Shown: one piece after another, positions 34,295-42,319 of the stretch
How the letters are laid out: each line of letters begins with the position of its first letter
Position numbering within the stretch: the stretch's first letter is position 1
Origin: Streptomyces hokutonensis
GTDB taxonomy: Bacteria; Actinomycetota; Actinomycetes; Streptomycetales; Streptomycetaceae
Assembly: GCF_000376565.1 (NCBI RefSeq)
Contig: NZ_BARG01000057.1
Span: 1 to 62,601, forward strand
Reading direction: 5' to 3'
Length of the DNA: 62,601 nt
The notes under the pieces: model-generated
Seen by the model: only the letters and a program-made list of their open reading frames with translations
The model's database searches: none
What the model was told of the DNA's origin: nothing
Position numbers and translations under genes: made by a program

Positions 34295-34325
34295 GGGCGG
34301 CTCCACGGCGGACGTGCGGGGGCTG

Positions 34326-35027
34326 TCAACGGCGGGCGCGGGCCGTCTGGTTGCGCCGGGTCAGCCACAGGGTGCCCGCCGCGCCCGCGAGCAGCACCGT
34401 GCCGCCGAGCGTGCCGAGGGCGATGACCGAGTCGTCGGGGCCGGTCTTGGGGAGCGTGCCGCCGGAGTCCGTACCGGTGTCACTCCCGGTCGAGCCGCTG
34501 GATCCCGATGACCCGCCCGCCGCCGTGACGTCCAGCGTGAGGGACGGTCCTGGGCTGTTGGTGGGGGTGCACGTGGTCGTCGTGCCGAGGGCCTTGATGG
34601 TGAGAACGGCCGCGGTGAATGTGACCTTGCCGCTGGCCTTCGGGGTGTACGTGCCGGTCAAGTCGTTGATTTTGATGGGGGTGTTGGCGGGGATCGCGGC
34701 GGCGTTGGCGGGGCCCGACACGGAGACGGTGCCGCTGTCGGCGCCGCCCACCTTGATGGTGGCGCTCGGGCTCATCGCGCCCTTGCCGAGTTCGACAGGG
34801 CTGGAGGAGACGCCCTTCTGCCAGGACATGGTGAGCTTGTAGCCGCTGCCGCTCTTGACGCCCTTGATGTCGATGGGCGAGACGGCGGTCTTGACGCCGA
34901 TCGGTGTCTGGCACTTGTAGTTGACGTCGACCACGTCGGCCCGGGCTGCGGGGGCGGCCATGAATACCGCCGAGCCGGCCAGGGCCGCGACGGACGCGAG
35001 CGCTGCGGTTCGTTTCTGGTACGACAC
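34326..35027 (-). CDS. LPKTG-type sortase-anchored single-domain surface protein
   Basis: 233 residues. A signal peptide ends at AAPAARAD. One beta-rich domain (about 32-165) runs from VNYKCQTPIGVKT to ALGTTTTCTPTN and is clearly homologous to domain B of the LAETG protein (YACKTPIG to ALGTTTTCTPTK). The two Cys positions match, and the shared LTGTYxPxASG motif lies between them. A Ser/Gly/Asp linker leads to LPKTGPDD, a hydrophobic helix and RRNQTARARR. This LPXTG form is unusual beside the LAXTG commonly seen in streptomycetes. It is the first gene of the four-gene operon. Confidence 0.85.
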   Translation of the reverse strand: MSYQKRTAALASVAALAGSAVFMAAPAARADVVDVNYKCQTPIGVKTAVSPIDIKGVKSGSGYKLTMSWQKGVSSSPVELGKGAMSPSATIKVGGADSGTVSVSGPANAAAIPANTPIKINDLTGTYTPKASGKVTFTAAVLTIKALGTTTTCTPTNSPGPSLTLDVTAAGGSSGSSGSTGSDTGTDSGGTLPKTGPDDSVIALGTLGGTVLLAGAAGTLWLTRRNQTARARR

Positions 35028-35188
35028 GGTCCCCTCATTCCTGACGGCACATCAGATCGGCCGTCAAGGTACGCCCGGGGTCGTGAGGAGGGAAGGCAAA
35101 GCGCACGCCGGAGTTGTGACGATCCGGCGTGCGTCAGTTGTCGGGGAAACGATTTTCTTGTAGAGCTCCCGTGGGCGCCGAGCCGGCG

Positions 35189-35716
35189 CTAGGCCGGTGC
35201 TCCCAGCTCCGCCCACACGGTCTTTCCGGTGACGCCCGGGGTCCGTACGACCCCCCAGTCCAGGCACAGCCGCTGCACGATGAACATGCCGTGGCCACCG
35301 GGGCGGCCGGCGCGGTGCGGGGTTCTGGGGGCGGGCTGGCCGGTGCCGCGGTCGGCGACCTCGACCCGGATCACCTTGTTCTCGCAGGTGATCCACATCT
35401 CGTCCGGCCCTTCGGCGTGCAGACAGGCGTTGGTGACCAGCTCGGAGACGACGAGAAGCACGTCCTCGGCGGCGGCGCGGCGGTCGGCACCCTCGGCGGG
35501 CAGCCAGCCCCAGGCGTAGAGGGCCTGGCGGGCGAAGTCGCGGGCGAGGGGGACGACCCCGCTCTCACCCGCGAAACTGAGTCTGCGGGTGTGCCGGCCG
35601 ACGGCCGGTTCGGCGTCGTCCCCGGTGGACGGCACGGAAGCGCCCCCCGCGGGCGCCCCCGTAGCGCCACCGGGCTCCGGGCGGTCGCCCGGCGGGTAGG
35701 GCCGGGTGGTGCTCAT
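35189..35716 (-). CDS. Anti-sigma factor / ATP-binding serine kinase (RsbW-like, HATPase_c)
   Basis: 175 residues. The GHKL ATPase domain covers about 65-172: N-box VVSELVTNACLHA, G1 box RVEVADRGTGQP and G2-like GGHGMFIVQRL, all present. The first 45 residues are Pro/Gly-rich and disordered. Proteins of this type bind a sigma factor and phosphorylate a STAS antagonist. The antagonist gene is 151 bp upstream on the same strand, and a SigB-type sigma gene is divergent from that. The trio resembles the PrsI-ArsI-SigI system described in S. coelicolor; the orthology is inferred from arrangement, not tested. Confidence 0.85.
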   Translation of the reverse strand: MSTTRPYPPGDRPEPGGATGAPAGGASVPSTGDDAEPAVGRHTRRLSFAGESGVVPLARDFARQALYAWGWLPAEGADRRAAAEDVLLVVSELVTNACLHAEGPDEMWITCENKVIRVEVADRGTGQPAPRTPHRAGRPGGHGMFIVQRLCLDWGVVRTPGVTGKTVWAELGAPA

Positions 35717-35867
35717 CAGCGCTTCACCTCACCGATTCACCGGTTCACGAGTCAAGAGTCGGTACGTGTTCAACAGTCAGTAGTACGTGGGCCATGGGCG
35801 TTTTCGTCGCTCCCGTCGCCGACAGGTTCAGATGTTCTCCTGCCCGGGCGAACCGGCAAAACACCCC

Positions 35868-36239
35868 TTATTCGTCGGCGAGAGCAGCCTCAAGGGTGTC
35901 GTGGACGGTGAAGACCGCATCCGCCCCTGTGATCTCGAATACGCGCGCCACCGCGGGCTTCATCCCCGCGAGGTGCACTCCGCCGTCCGCGGCTTCCGCC
36001 TTCAGGCGCGCGCCGAGCAGTACGTTCAGGCCCGTGGAGTCGCAGAACTCCAGCCGTGAGCAGTCCACGACGAGCCGTGCGTACCCATGGGCGAGCAGGT
36101 CGTCCAGCGGCTCGCGCAACAGATCGGCGGTGTGGTGATCCAACTCACCCGCCGGTGTCACGACGGCGCTGAGGCCCTGTTTCCGCACCTCGACCAGAAG
36201 CCGGCCAGACTGTGCGCTGCCGACCGTCCCGCGGTCCAT
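35868..36239 (-). CDS. STAS-domain anti-anti-sigma factor
   Basis: 123 residues covering a single STAS domain. The phosphorylatable Ser is in LEFCDSTGLNVLLGARL, near residue 69. AVVTPAGELDHHTADLL is the first strand and helix. Unphosphorylated, it would bind the anti-sigma kinase (35189) and free the sigma factor. GGGAGAGAGA-like purines precede the ATG at 36239. The 282-bp gap to the divergent sigma gene should hold the promoters of both. It resembles ArsI by context. Confidence 0.9.
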   Translation of the reverse strand: MDRGTVGSAQSGRLLVEVRKQGLSAVVTPAGELDHHTADLLREPLDDLLAHGYARLVVDCSRLEFCDSTGLNVLLGARLKAEAADGGVHLAGMKPAVARVFEITGADAVFTVHDTLEAALADE

Positions 36240-36521
36240 GCCGTCTCTCTCTCCCGAGGTCGTGGCTGTTGACGTTCGCCCTGGAACACTACGCCTTCCT
36301 CACACTCTCCGACACCCGAACAACCGCCCATAAATGGACATATGGGTACGCAGCGCACTTGCGGCGGGCTCCGGAAAACGGGTAGGGCTAGTAGGGACAA
36401 GTTTTTGGACATGCGATTACGACCAATCGACCCGACCGACACGACCGGCTTTGGAGGCGCCGCACTCCGCAGTGCACGCACCGGCTCCGGCAGCCATATG
36501 CCGAGAACGATGGAGGACACC

Positions 36522-37406
36522 ATGTCACCCCGGCTCGACGCATCGCCTACCCCGACAGCGACGTCGACACCCCCACCGGCACAACTGGATCCCAATCCCA
36601 TCATCGAGGGGCTCCCCGAGATCCCCCCGTACGACGAGGTCGGAGCCGTAGACGCACGTGCTCTGTCCAAGACGCTCTTCGAGCGGCTGGAGTCCCTCGA
36701 AGAAGGGACGCACGCGTACTCGTACGTCCGCAACACGCTCGTCGAACTCAACCTCGCGCTGGTCAAGTTCGCCGCCTCCCGCTTCCGTTCGCGCAGCGAG
36801 CCGATGGAGGACATCATCCAGGTCGGCACGATCGGCCTGATCAAGGCGATCGACCGCTTCGAACTCAGCCGCGGCGTCGAGTTCCCCACCTTCGCGATGC
36901 CCACCATCGTCGGTGAGATCAAGCGCTTCTTCCGCGACACCTCGTGGTCCGTGCGCGTCCCGCGCCGGCTGCAGGAACTCCGGCTCGACCTGGCCAAGGC
37001 CGGCGACGAACTGGCCCAGCAACTCGACCGCGCCCCCACCGTGGCCGAGTTGGCGGAGCGTCTGAAGCTCTCCCGCGACGAGGTCGTGGAGGGCATGGCG
37101 GCGTCAAATGCCTACACGGCCAGCTCACTCGACGCCCAGCCCGAGGAGGACGACTCCGAGGGCGCGCTCGCGGATCGTATCGGATACGAGGACCACGGGC
37201 TCGAAGGCATCGAGTACGTCGAGTCGTTGAAGCCGCTGATCGCCGAACTCCCGCAGCGGGACCGGCAGATCCTCTCCCTGCGCTTCGTCGCCAACATGAC
37301 GCAGTCGGAGATCGGCGACGAACTGGGCATCTCGCAGATGCATGTGTCGCGGCTGCTGTCGCGGACGCTGGTGAAGCTGCGAAAGGGCCTGACGGTCGAG
37401 GAGTAG
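36522..37406 (+). CDS. RNA polymerase sigma factor, SigB/SigF/SigG family
   Basis: 294 residues from ATG at 36522, with GGAGG 5 nt upstream. The frame is open to 36342 and an ATG at 36498 is possible. A Pro/Thr-rich N-terminus is followed by EGLPEIPPYDEVG. Region 2 has NLALVKFAASRF, MEDIIQVGTIGLIKAIDRFE and FPTFAMPTIVGEIKRFFRD. Region 3 is VPRRLQELRLDLAKAGDELAQ (key part RRLQELRLD). Region 4 has LPQRDRQILSLRFVANMTQSEI and GISQMHVSRLLSRTLVKLRKG. It is a group-3 stress/development sigma factor, probably held by the divergent kinase/STAS pair. The overall set is like sigI of S. coelicolor. Confidence 0.9.
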   Translation: MSPRLDASPTPTATSTPPPAQLDPNPIIEGLPEIPPYDEVGAVDARALSKTLFERLESLEEGTHAYSYVRNTLVELNLALVKFAASRFRSRSEPMEDIIQVGTIGLIKAIDRFELSRGVEFPTFAMPTIVGEIKRFFRDTSWSVRVPRRLQELRLDLAKAGDELAQQLDRAPTVAELAERLKLSRDEVVEGMAASNAYTASSLDAQPEEDDSEGALADRIGYEDHGLEGIEYVESLKPLIAELPQRDRQILSLRFVANMTQSEIGDELGISQMHVSRLLSRTLVKLRKGLTVEE

Positions 37407-37432
37407 CCCTCGGCCCGTCCCCCTGCCCGCCA

Positions 37433-37468
37433 CTGAGCGCGGCGCGCGTGTGCGTGCGCCGCGCTCAG
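37433..37468 (+). terminator. Hairpin terminator after the sigma gene
   Basis: 13-bp perfect arms CTGAGCGCGGCGC (37433-37445) and GCGCCGCGCTCAG (37456-37468) with a 10-nt loop, 27 nt after the stop codon. Confidence 0.75.
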
Positions 37469-37594
37469 GCGTTCCCCCGCCCCGGCCCTGCCGGGTTACC
37501 CACAGAAACCTCTTTCCCCACCGGTCCTCTTCCACCACTATGGTCACCCGACAAACTGGCTGGTACGTCAGGACCGGCGCGAGGAGGCGGGTGA

Positions 37595-39103
37595 ATGGTT
37601 CGCTCCGAGGAGTACGGCGACGCATCGGCCGACGCTTCCGACGCGCGGCTCACGGAACTGCTGCGGGCCGGCCCGGCCACGGTCTATCCGGCGCTCCAGG
37701 AACTCCGCGCCCGGCACCAGCCCGCCGTGCTGTCCTACGCCCGCCTGTGCACCACGAGCGAGTCGGCGGCACGGCAGCTGGCGGCGCAGACGTTCACCCT
37801 CGCGGCCCGGGAGACGGCACGCGGGGTGGACCCGGGAGTCCCCTGGCGGCACCAACTCCTGTTGCTGACAGGGCGGGTGGCCACCTCGTGGTCCCTGGAC
37901 GACCGCTCGGCCGGCCTGGATTCCGGCCTCCTCCTGCTCCTGAACACGGCGGCCCCGAAGCCCACCATGCTCCCGGCCTTCCAGTCCCTCCCCGCCCGTA
38001 CCCAGGGCCTGGTCTGGTACGGCGTCGTCGAGCGGGAACCGGAGACCGTGACCGCCGCCTTCCTCGGCCTCACCCACGAGGACGTCGTCCACGGCACCGA
38101 ACGGGCCCTGCGGGCCATGGCCCAGGCCTGCCTGAAGTCCCGTCTGGCCGCCTCCGACGACCCGCGCTGCGGTGACTTCCGGCGCCTGATCGAGGAGTCG
38201 GTACGCCCCGACCACCCCCGCGACAGCGCCGATCTGCACGCCCACATGGCGCACTGCGCCCACTGCACGGGCGCGTACGAGGAACTGACGGCGCTGCGGG
38301 ACGCTCCGCGGGCGACGCTGGCGGAGGGGCTGCTGCCGTGGGCGGGGGCGTCGTACGCGCTGCGGGACCGCGCCGAGGCGAGGGGCAACACCCGCAACGC
38401 CCTTGGGACTCCCGCGACTTGGGCGCCCTCGACCTGGTCGCCCGCGCGCCGGCTGGTGCTGGCCTCGGCGGCGCTGGGCGTGGCGTTGGTGCCGCTGCTG
38501 TTCTTCCTGCTGCGGCCGGGCGACTCACCGCGTCCGGGCGCTGCGGCGGCCACGGTGGCGATCCCGTCGACCCCGTCGGAGGTGACGGTGACGGCGACGG
38601 TCCCGGTGACGCCGTCGACGTCACCCTCCAAGTCGCCTTCCCCGACGCGGAGTTCGAAGCCGACGCACTCGGCGAGCCCCACCCCCTCTCCCACCGCCCA
38701 CGCGCCCGACGGCACCTACGCCCGGATCGTGAACGTCTCCACGAGCCGGTGCCTGGACGTCCGGGACGGCGACCTGACGGAGGGCACGGATGTGATCACG
38801 GCCCCCTGCACCTCGTCCAACACCCAGCTGTGGCGCGTGGATTCGGCCCGCGGAGTGGTGCAGTCGTCCGCCGACTCCGACCTGTGCCTGGACAGCCGGG
38901 GGTCCGTGGACAAGGGGGTCGGCATCTGGGAGTGCGCTTCGGTGGGCGGGAGTCACGGCGAGAACCTGAAGTTCACGGTGGACGACGACGGGGTGATCCG
39001 CCCGGCGATCGCGATCCTGACGGGGATGACGCCGGGGGACGGTGACGGGGTTTCACTGGAGCCGCTGACCGGGGGCACGGAGCAGCGGTGGCGGGCGGGG
39101 TGA
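37595..39103 (+). CDS. Sigma-like / zinc-finger / transmembrane / ricin-lectin fusion protein
   Basis: 502 residues from ATG at 37595, with GAGGAGG 7 nt upstream. Residues about 25-75 resemble ECF sigma region 2 (LRARHQPAVLSYARLC, AARQLAAQTFTLAARE). Residues 130-190 resemble region 4 (LPARTQGLVWYGVVE, GLTHEDVVHGTERALRAM). A HAHMAHCAHC motif near residue 216 is a zf-HC2 anti-sigma zinc finger. A TM helix (LVLASAALGVALVPLLFFLL) is at about 286-307. A Ser/Pro/Thr linker leads to a ricin B-type lectin at 372-502 with SRCLDVRDGD, NTQLWRV and EQRWRAG. Several hydrophobic core positions of real sigma factors look changed, so the N-terminus may be a scaffold. It would link outside sugar binding to an inner regulatory domain. 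Confidence 0.75.
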   Translation: MVRSEEYGDASADASDARLTELLRAGPATVYPALQELRARHQPAVLSYARLCTTSESAARQLAAQTFTLAARETARGVDPGVPWRHQLLLLTGRVATSWSLDDRSAGLDSGLLLLLNTAAPKPTMLPAFQSLPARTQGLVWYGVVEREPETVTAAFLGLTHEDVVHGTERALRAMAQACLKSRLAASDDPRCGDFRRLIEESVRPDHPRDSADLHAHMAHCAHCTGAYEELTALRDAPRATLAEGLLPWAGASYALRDRAEARGNTRNALGTPATWAPSTWSPARRLVLASAALGVALVPLLFFLLRPGDSPRPGAAAATVAIPSTPSEVTVTATVPVTPSTSPSKSPSPTRSSKPTHSASPTPSPTAHAPDGTYARIVNVSTSRCLDVRDGDLTEGTDVITAPCTSSNTQLWRVDSARGVVQSSADSDLCLDSRGSVDKGVGIWECASVGGSHGENLKFTVDDDGVIRPAIAILTGMTPGDGDGVSLEPLTGGTEQRWRAG

Positions 39104-39193
39104 AGCACGCATGTGCGTGTGAGCCGTACCGCAGCGGCCGGTATCGGTGAGACTGGGCAGTCCGAACTGTGGCTCCGGCAAAGGGAGTTGGGC

Positions 39194-39961
39194 ATGGCGG
39201 CACAGAACATCGACGAGGTCGTGGACGGGCTCGCCGAGATCGTGCGGGAGGCGACCCGCACAGGAGACCGGATCGGATACTTCGCGGCCCTGTACCGACA
39301 GGTGACCGTCGAGATCCGCAAGGCCATCCACGAGGGACGGTTCGAGGACGGCCCCCGGATGGACCGTTTCGACACGCTCTTCGGCAACCGCTACTTCGAG
39401 GCCCACGACGCCTGGCTCCGCGACCGCGGCGGACCGCGCTGCTGGCGCGAGACGTTCGGGCTGCTGGACGACCGCGACACCGTCATCGTCCAGCACCTGA
39501 TCCTCGGCGTGAACGCCCACATCAACCTGGACCTCGCCGTCGCCGCCGCACGGACCAGCCCCGGCGCGGACATCCACGCCCTCCAGCACGACTACCTGCT
39601 GATCAACGACATCCTCGCGCGGGTGGTCCTGGCGGTGCAGGACTCGGTCGACGCCCTGTCCCCGCTCCTGTCCCTCCTGGACAGGGTCGGCGGCCGCACC
39701 GACGAGCAGATCCTCGACTTCAGCATCGTCCAGTCCCGCGCGGAGGCCTGGCACAACACCGTCCTGCTCGCCGGCCAGACCGAAGCGGAACGCGCGACCA
39801 CCATCGACCGCCTCGACATCCGCGCCGCCGTACTCGCCCGCCTGATAGCCCGCCCGGGCGCCCTGGTCCGCCCGGCCCTGGAACTGATCCGCCACACGGA
39901 GAGCGACGACGTGGCGGCGGTCATCACCCACCTGGACAACGCGATGCAGAAGGCGGGGTAA
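39194..39961 (+). CDS. DUF5995-like protein
   Basis: 255 residues from ATG at 39194, with AAAGGGA upstream; the frame is open to 39113. An all-helical protein with no signal peptide or TM helix. VNAHINLDLAVAAARTSPG is the most conserved-looking part. It contains an HxN motif within a helix, and YFAALYRQVTVEIRKAI and EAWHNTVLLAG lie on either side. I recall similar proteins as DUF5995 of unknown function. A metal or nucleotide role is possible from the His/Asp pattern but not shown. It lies 90 bp after the lectin fusion on the same strand. Confidence 0.65.
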   Translation: MAAQNIDEVVDGLAEIVREATRTGDRIGYFAALYRQVTVEIRKAIHEGRFEDGPRMDRFDTLFGNRYFEAHDAWLRDRGGPRCWRETFGLLDDRDTVIVQHLILGVNAHINLDLAVAAARTSPGADIHALQHDYLLINDILARVVLAVQDSVDALSPLLSLLDRVGGRTDEQILDFSIVQSRAEAWHNTVLLAGQTEAERATTIDRLDIRAAVLARLIARPGALVRPALELIRHTESDDVAAVITHLDNAMQKAG

Positions 39962-40314
39962 GGCACTGGGCCGTCCCTGGCGTCGAGCGCGTGAAAACGT
40001 GTATCGCCGCGGATGACGTGCGCCTGGCCTGTGGGCCATGCATCAGGGTCGGCGGCGCGACCGGCGTCCAGTTCATCGAGCGGAACCCGTCCGGCATCCC
40101 ACTCCGGTCCCGGTCGTCACAGGGGCCGATGTCGTGATCGTCGGCTGTTTCTCCGGTAAGGGCCGGGAAGCAGCGCTGCTCTGCGAGAAGACCGCCGCCG
40201 AAGCGGCGGTCTTCGTGACCCCTCTGACGCCGCGTCAACGTCGCGCGCTGACCGGAATGCTCGGCTGTCCCGCCGTAAGTCTCGCTGAAGTCCTGGCAGT
40301 TGCCTGAAGGCCGC
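39962..40314. other. 353-bp region between the DUF5995-like gene and glmS
   Basis: Both flanking genes point into it. It holds the cUUCGg terminator for glmS. A 89-codon open frame (40038-40307, plus strand) runs through that hairpin and has no ribosome-binding site; I treat it as chance. This is near the inferred junction of two chromosomal neighbourhoods. Confidence 0.5.
40187..40214 (-). terminator. cUUCGg tetraloop terminator of glmS
   Basis: Perfect 12-bp stem GAAGACCGCCGC (40187-40198) and GCGGCGGTCTTC (40203-40214). The 4-nt loop reads UUCG on the minus strand, closed by C-G, so the extra-stable tetraloop forms in the glmS transcript, about 100 nt after its stop. Confidence 0.85.
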
Positions 40315-42162
40315 TCACTCCACCGTCACCGACTTCGCCAGGTTCCGTGGCTGGTCCACCTCGTTGCCGCGGGCCGTGGCCAGTTCGCAGGCGAAGACCT
40401 GCAACGGGACGGTGGCGACGAGGGGTTGGAGGAGGGTGGGGGTGGCGGGGATGCGGATCAGGTGGTCGGCGTACGGGACGACGGTCTCGTCGCCCTCCTC
40501 CGCGATGACGATGGTCATCGCGCCCCGCGCCCGGATCTCCTGGATGTTGGACACGATCTTGTCGTGGAGTACGGAACGGCCGCGCGGGGAGGGCACGACG
40601 ACCACGACCGGCATACCCTCCTCGATCAGCGCGATCGGCCCGTGCTTCAACTCCCCCGCCGCGAAGCCCTCGGCGTGCATGTACGCCAACTCCTTGAGCT
40701 TCAGGGCGCCTTCGAGAGCGACGGGGTAGCCGACATGGCGGCCGAGGAACAGCACGGTGTTCTTGGAGGCCACCGAGCGCGCCAACTCCCGTACCGGCTC
40801 CATGGTTTCCAGCACGCGTTCGACCTCGCCGGAGATCTGCGAGAGGTCGCGGATGACGGCCTGGATCTCGTCGCCCCACTTGGTGCCCCGCACCTGGCCG
40901 AGATACAGGGCGACCAGGTAGCACGCCACCAGCTGTGTCAGGAACGCCTTCGTCGACGCCACGGCGACCTCAGGACCCGCGTGCGTGTACAGCACCGCGT
41001 CCGACTCACGGGGAATCGTCGAGCCGTTGGTGTTGCAGATGGCCAGGACTTTTGAGCCCTGCTCCCTCGCGTGCCGCAGCGCCATCAGCGTGTCCATCGT
41101 CTCGCCGGACTGCGAGATCGCGATGACCAGGGACCGCGCGCCCAGGATCGGGTCCCGGTAACGGAACTCGCTCGCCAGCTCCACCTCGCACGGGATACGC
41201 GTCCAGTGCTCGATGGCGTACTTGGCGATCAGCCCGGCGTGGAAGGCCGTACCGCAGGCGACGATGACGACCTTGTCGATCTCCCTCAACTCGTGGACGG
41301 GGATGCGGACTTCGTCCAGCGTGAGCAGGCCCGCCGCGTCGATCCGGCCGAGCAGCGTGTCCGCGACCGCCTTCGGCTGCTCGGCGATCTCCTTGAGCAT
41401 GAAGTAGTCGTAGCCGCCCTTCTCGGCGGCGGAGGCGTCCCAGTCGACGTGGTAGGAGCGGACCTCGGCCGGAGCGCCGTCGAAACCGGTGACCGTCACG
41501 CCGTCGCGGCGCAGCTCCACCACCTGGTCCTGGCCGAGCTCGATCGCGGACCGCGTATGGGCGATGAACGCGGCGACGTCGGAGGCGAGAAAGGCCTCGC
41601 CCTCGCCGACGCCGACCACGAGCGGCGAGTTCCGCCGCGCGCCCACGACCACGTCCGGCTCGTCCGCGTGTACGGCGACCAGCGTGAACGCGCCCTCCAG
41701 CCGCCGGCACACCTGCCGCATCGCCTCCGCGAGGTCCGCGCACGCCGAGAACTCCTCGGCCAGCAGATGCGCGACCACCTCGGTGTCCGTGTCGGAGGCG
41801 AGATCGTGCCCGCGCTCGGTCAGCTCGGCCCGCAGACAGGCGAAGTTCTCGATGATGCCGTTGTGGACGACGGCGACGCGCCCCGCGTTGTCGAGATGAG
41901 GGTGGGCGTTGGCGTCCGTAGGACCGCCATGCGTGGCCCAGCGCGTGTGCCCGATGCCGGTCGACCCCGCCGGCAGCGGCCGATCGACCAGTTCCTTCTC
42001 CAGATTGACGAGCTTCCCGGCCTTCTTGGCCGCCGCCAGCCCGCCGTCGGCGAGCACGGCGACGCCCGCCGAGTCGTACCCCCGGTACTCCAGCCGCTTC
42101 AGTCCGGCCATCACCACATCGAGCGCCGACTGCGACCCCACGTATCCCACGATTCCGCACAT
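40315..42162 (-). CDS. glmS: Glutamine--fructose-6-phosphate aminotransferase (isomerizing)
   Basis: 615 residues starting MCGIVGYVG, where Cys2 is the glutaminase nucleophile. The N-terminal amidohydrolase domain has HTRWATHGGP and NGIIENF. Two SIS domains follow (about 290-430 and 460-600), with ACGTAFHAGLIAKY, SQSGETMDTLMAL and LGRHVGYPVALEGALKLKE (key part GRHVGYPVALEGA). The C-terminus EVDQPRNLAKSVTVE closes the active site. It makes glucosamine-6-phosphate, the entry to UDP-GlcNAc for wall synthesis; GlmM, the next enzyme, is encoded 2.1 kb away. The upstream open frame to 42300 is not used. Confidence 0.97.
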   Translation of the reverse strand: MCGIVGYVGSQSALDVVMAGLKRLEYRGYDSAGVAVLADGGLAAAKKAGKLVNLEKELVDRPLPAGSTGIGHTRWATHGGPTDANAHPHLDNAGRVAVVHNGIIENFACLRAELTERGHDLASDTDTEVVAHLLAEEFSACADLAEAMRQVCRRLEGAFTLVAVHADEPDVVVGARRNSPLVVGVGEGEAFLASDVAAFIAHTRSAIELGQDQVVELRRDGVTVTGFDGAPAEVRSYHVDWDASAAEKGGYDYFMLKEIAEQPKAVADTLLGRIDAAGLLTLDEVRIPVHELREIDKVVIVACGTAFHAGLIAKYAIEHWTRIPCEVELASEFRYRDPILGARSLVIAISQSGETMDTLMALRHAREQGSKVLAICNTNGSTIPRESDAVLYTHAGPEVAVASTKAFLTQLVACYLVALYLGQVRGTKWGDEIQAVIRDLSQISGEVERVLETMEPVRELARSVASKNTVLFLGRHVGYPVALEGALKLKELAYMHAEGFAAGELKHGPIALIEEGMPVVVVVPSPRGRSVLHDKIVSNIQEIRARGAMTIVIAEEGDETVVPYADHLIRIPATPTLLQPLVATVPLQVFACELATARGNEVDQPRNLAKSVTVE

Positions 42163-42319
42163 GCGCGGCAGCCTAGGCGTCGAAGCCCTCCCGAACACGG
42201 CACTTCGTGCCCGATTTCGGAAATTCCGGCCACCGATGGAAGCGCCTGCTATGGCTTCCGGACACCCGGGGTGACGCACCCCACCCACCACCCCGTTCAA
42301 ACTCCGTTAACAATGGACT

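Noticed and set aside
40038..40307. 89-codon open frame between the DUF5995-like gene and glmS
   Set aside because: It runs through the perfect glmS terminator hairpin, lacks a Shine-Dalgarno sequence, and its first half has a shadow-like Arg-rich composition.
40315..42300. glmS ribozyme
   Set aside because: That ribozyme is known from Firmicutes and close lineages; no corresponding core is visible upstream of 42162.
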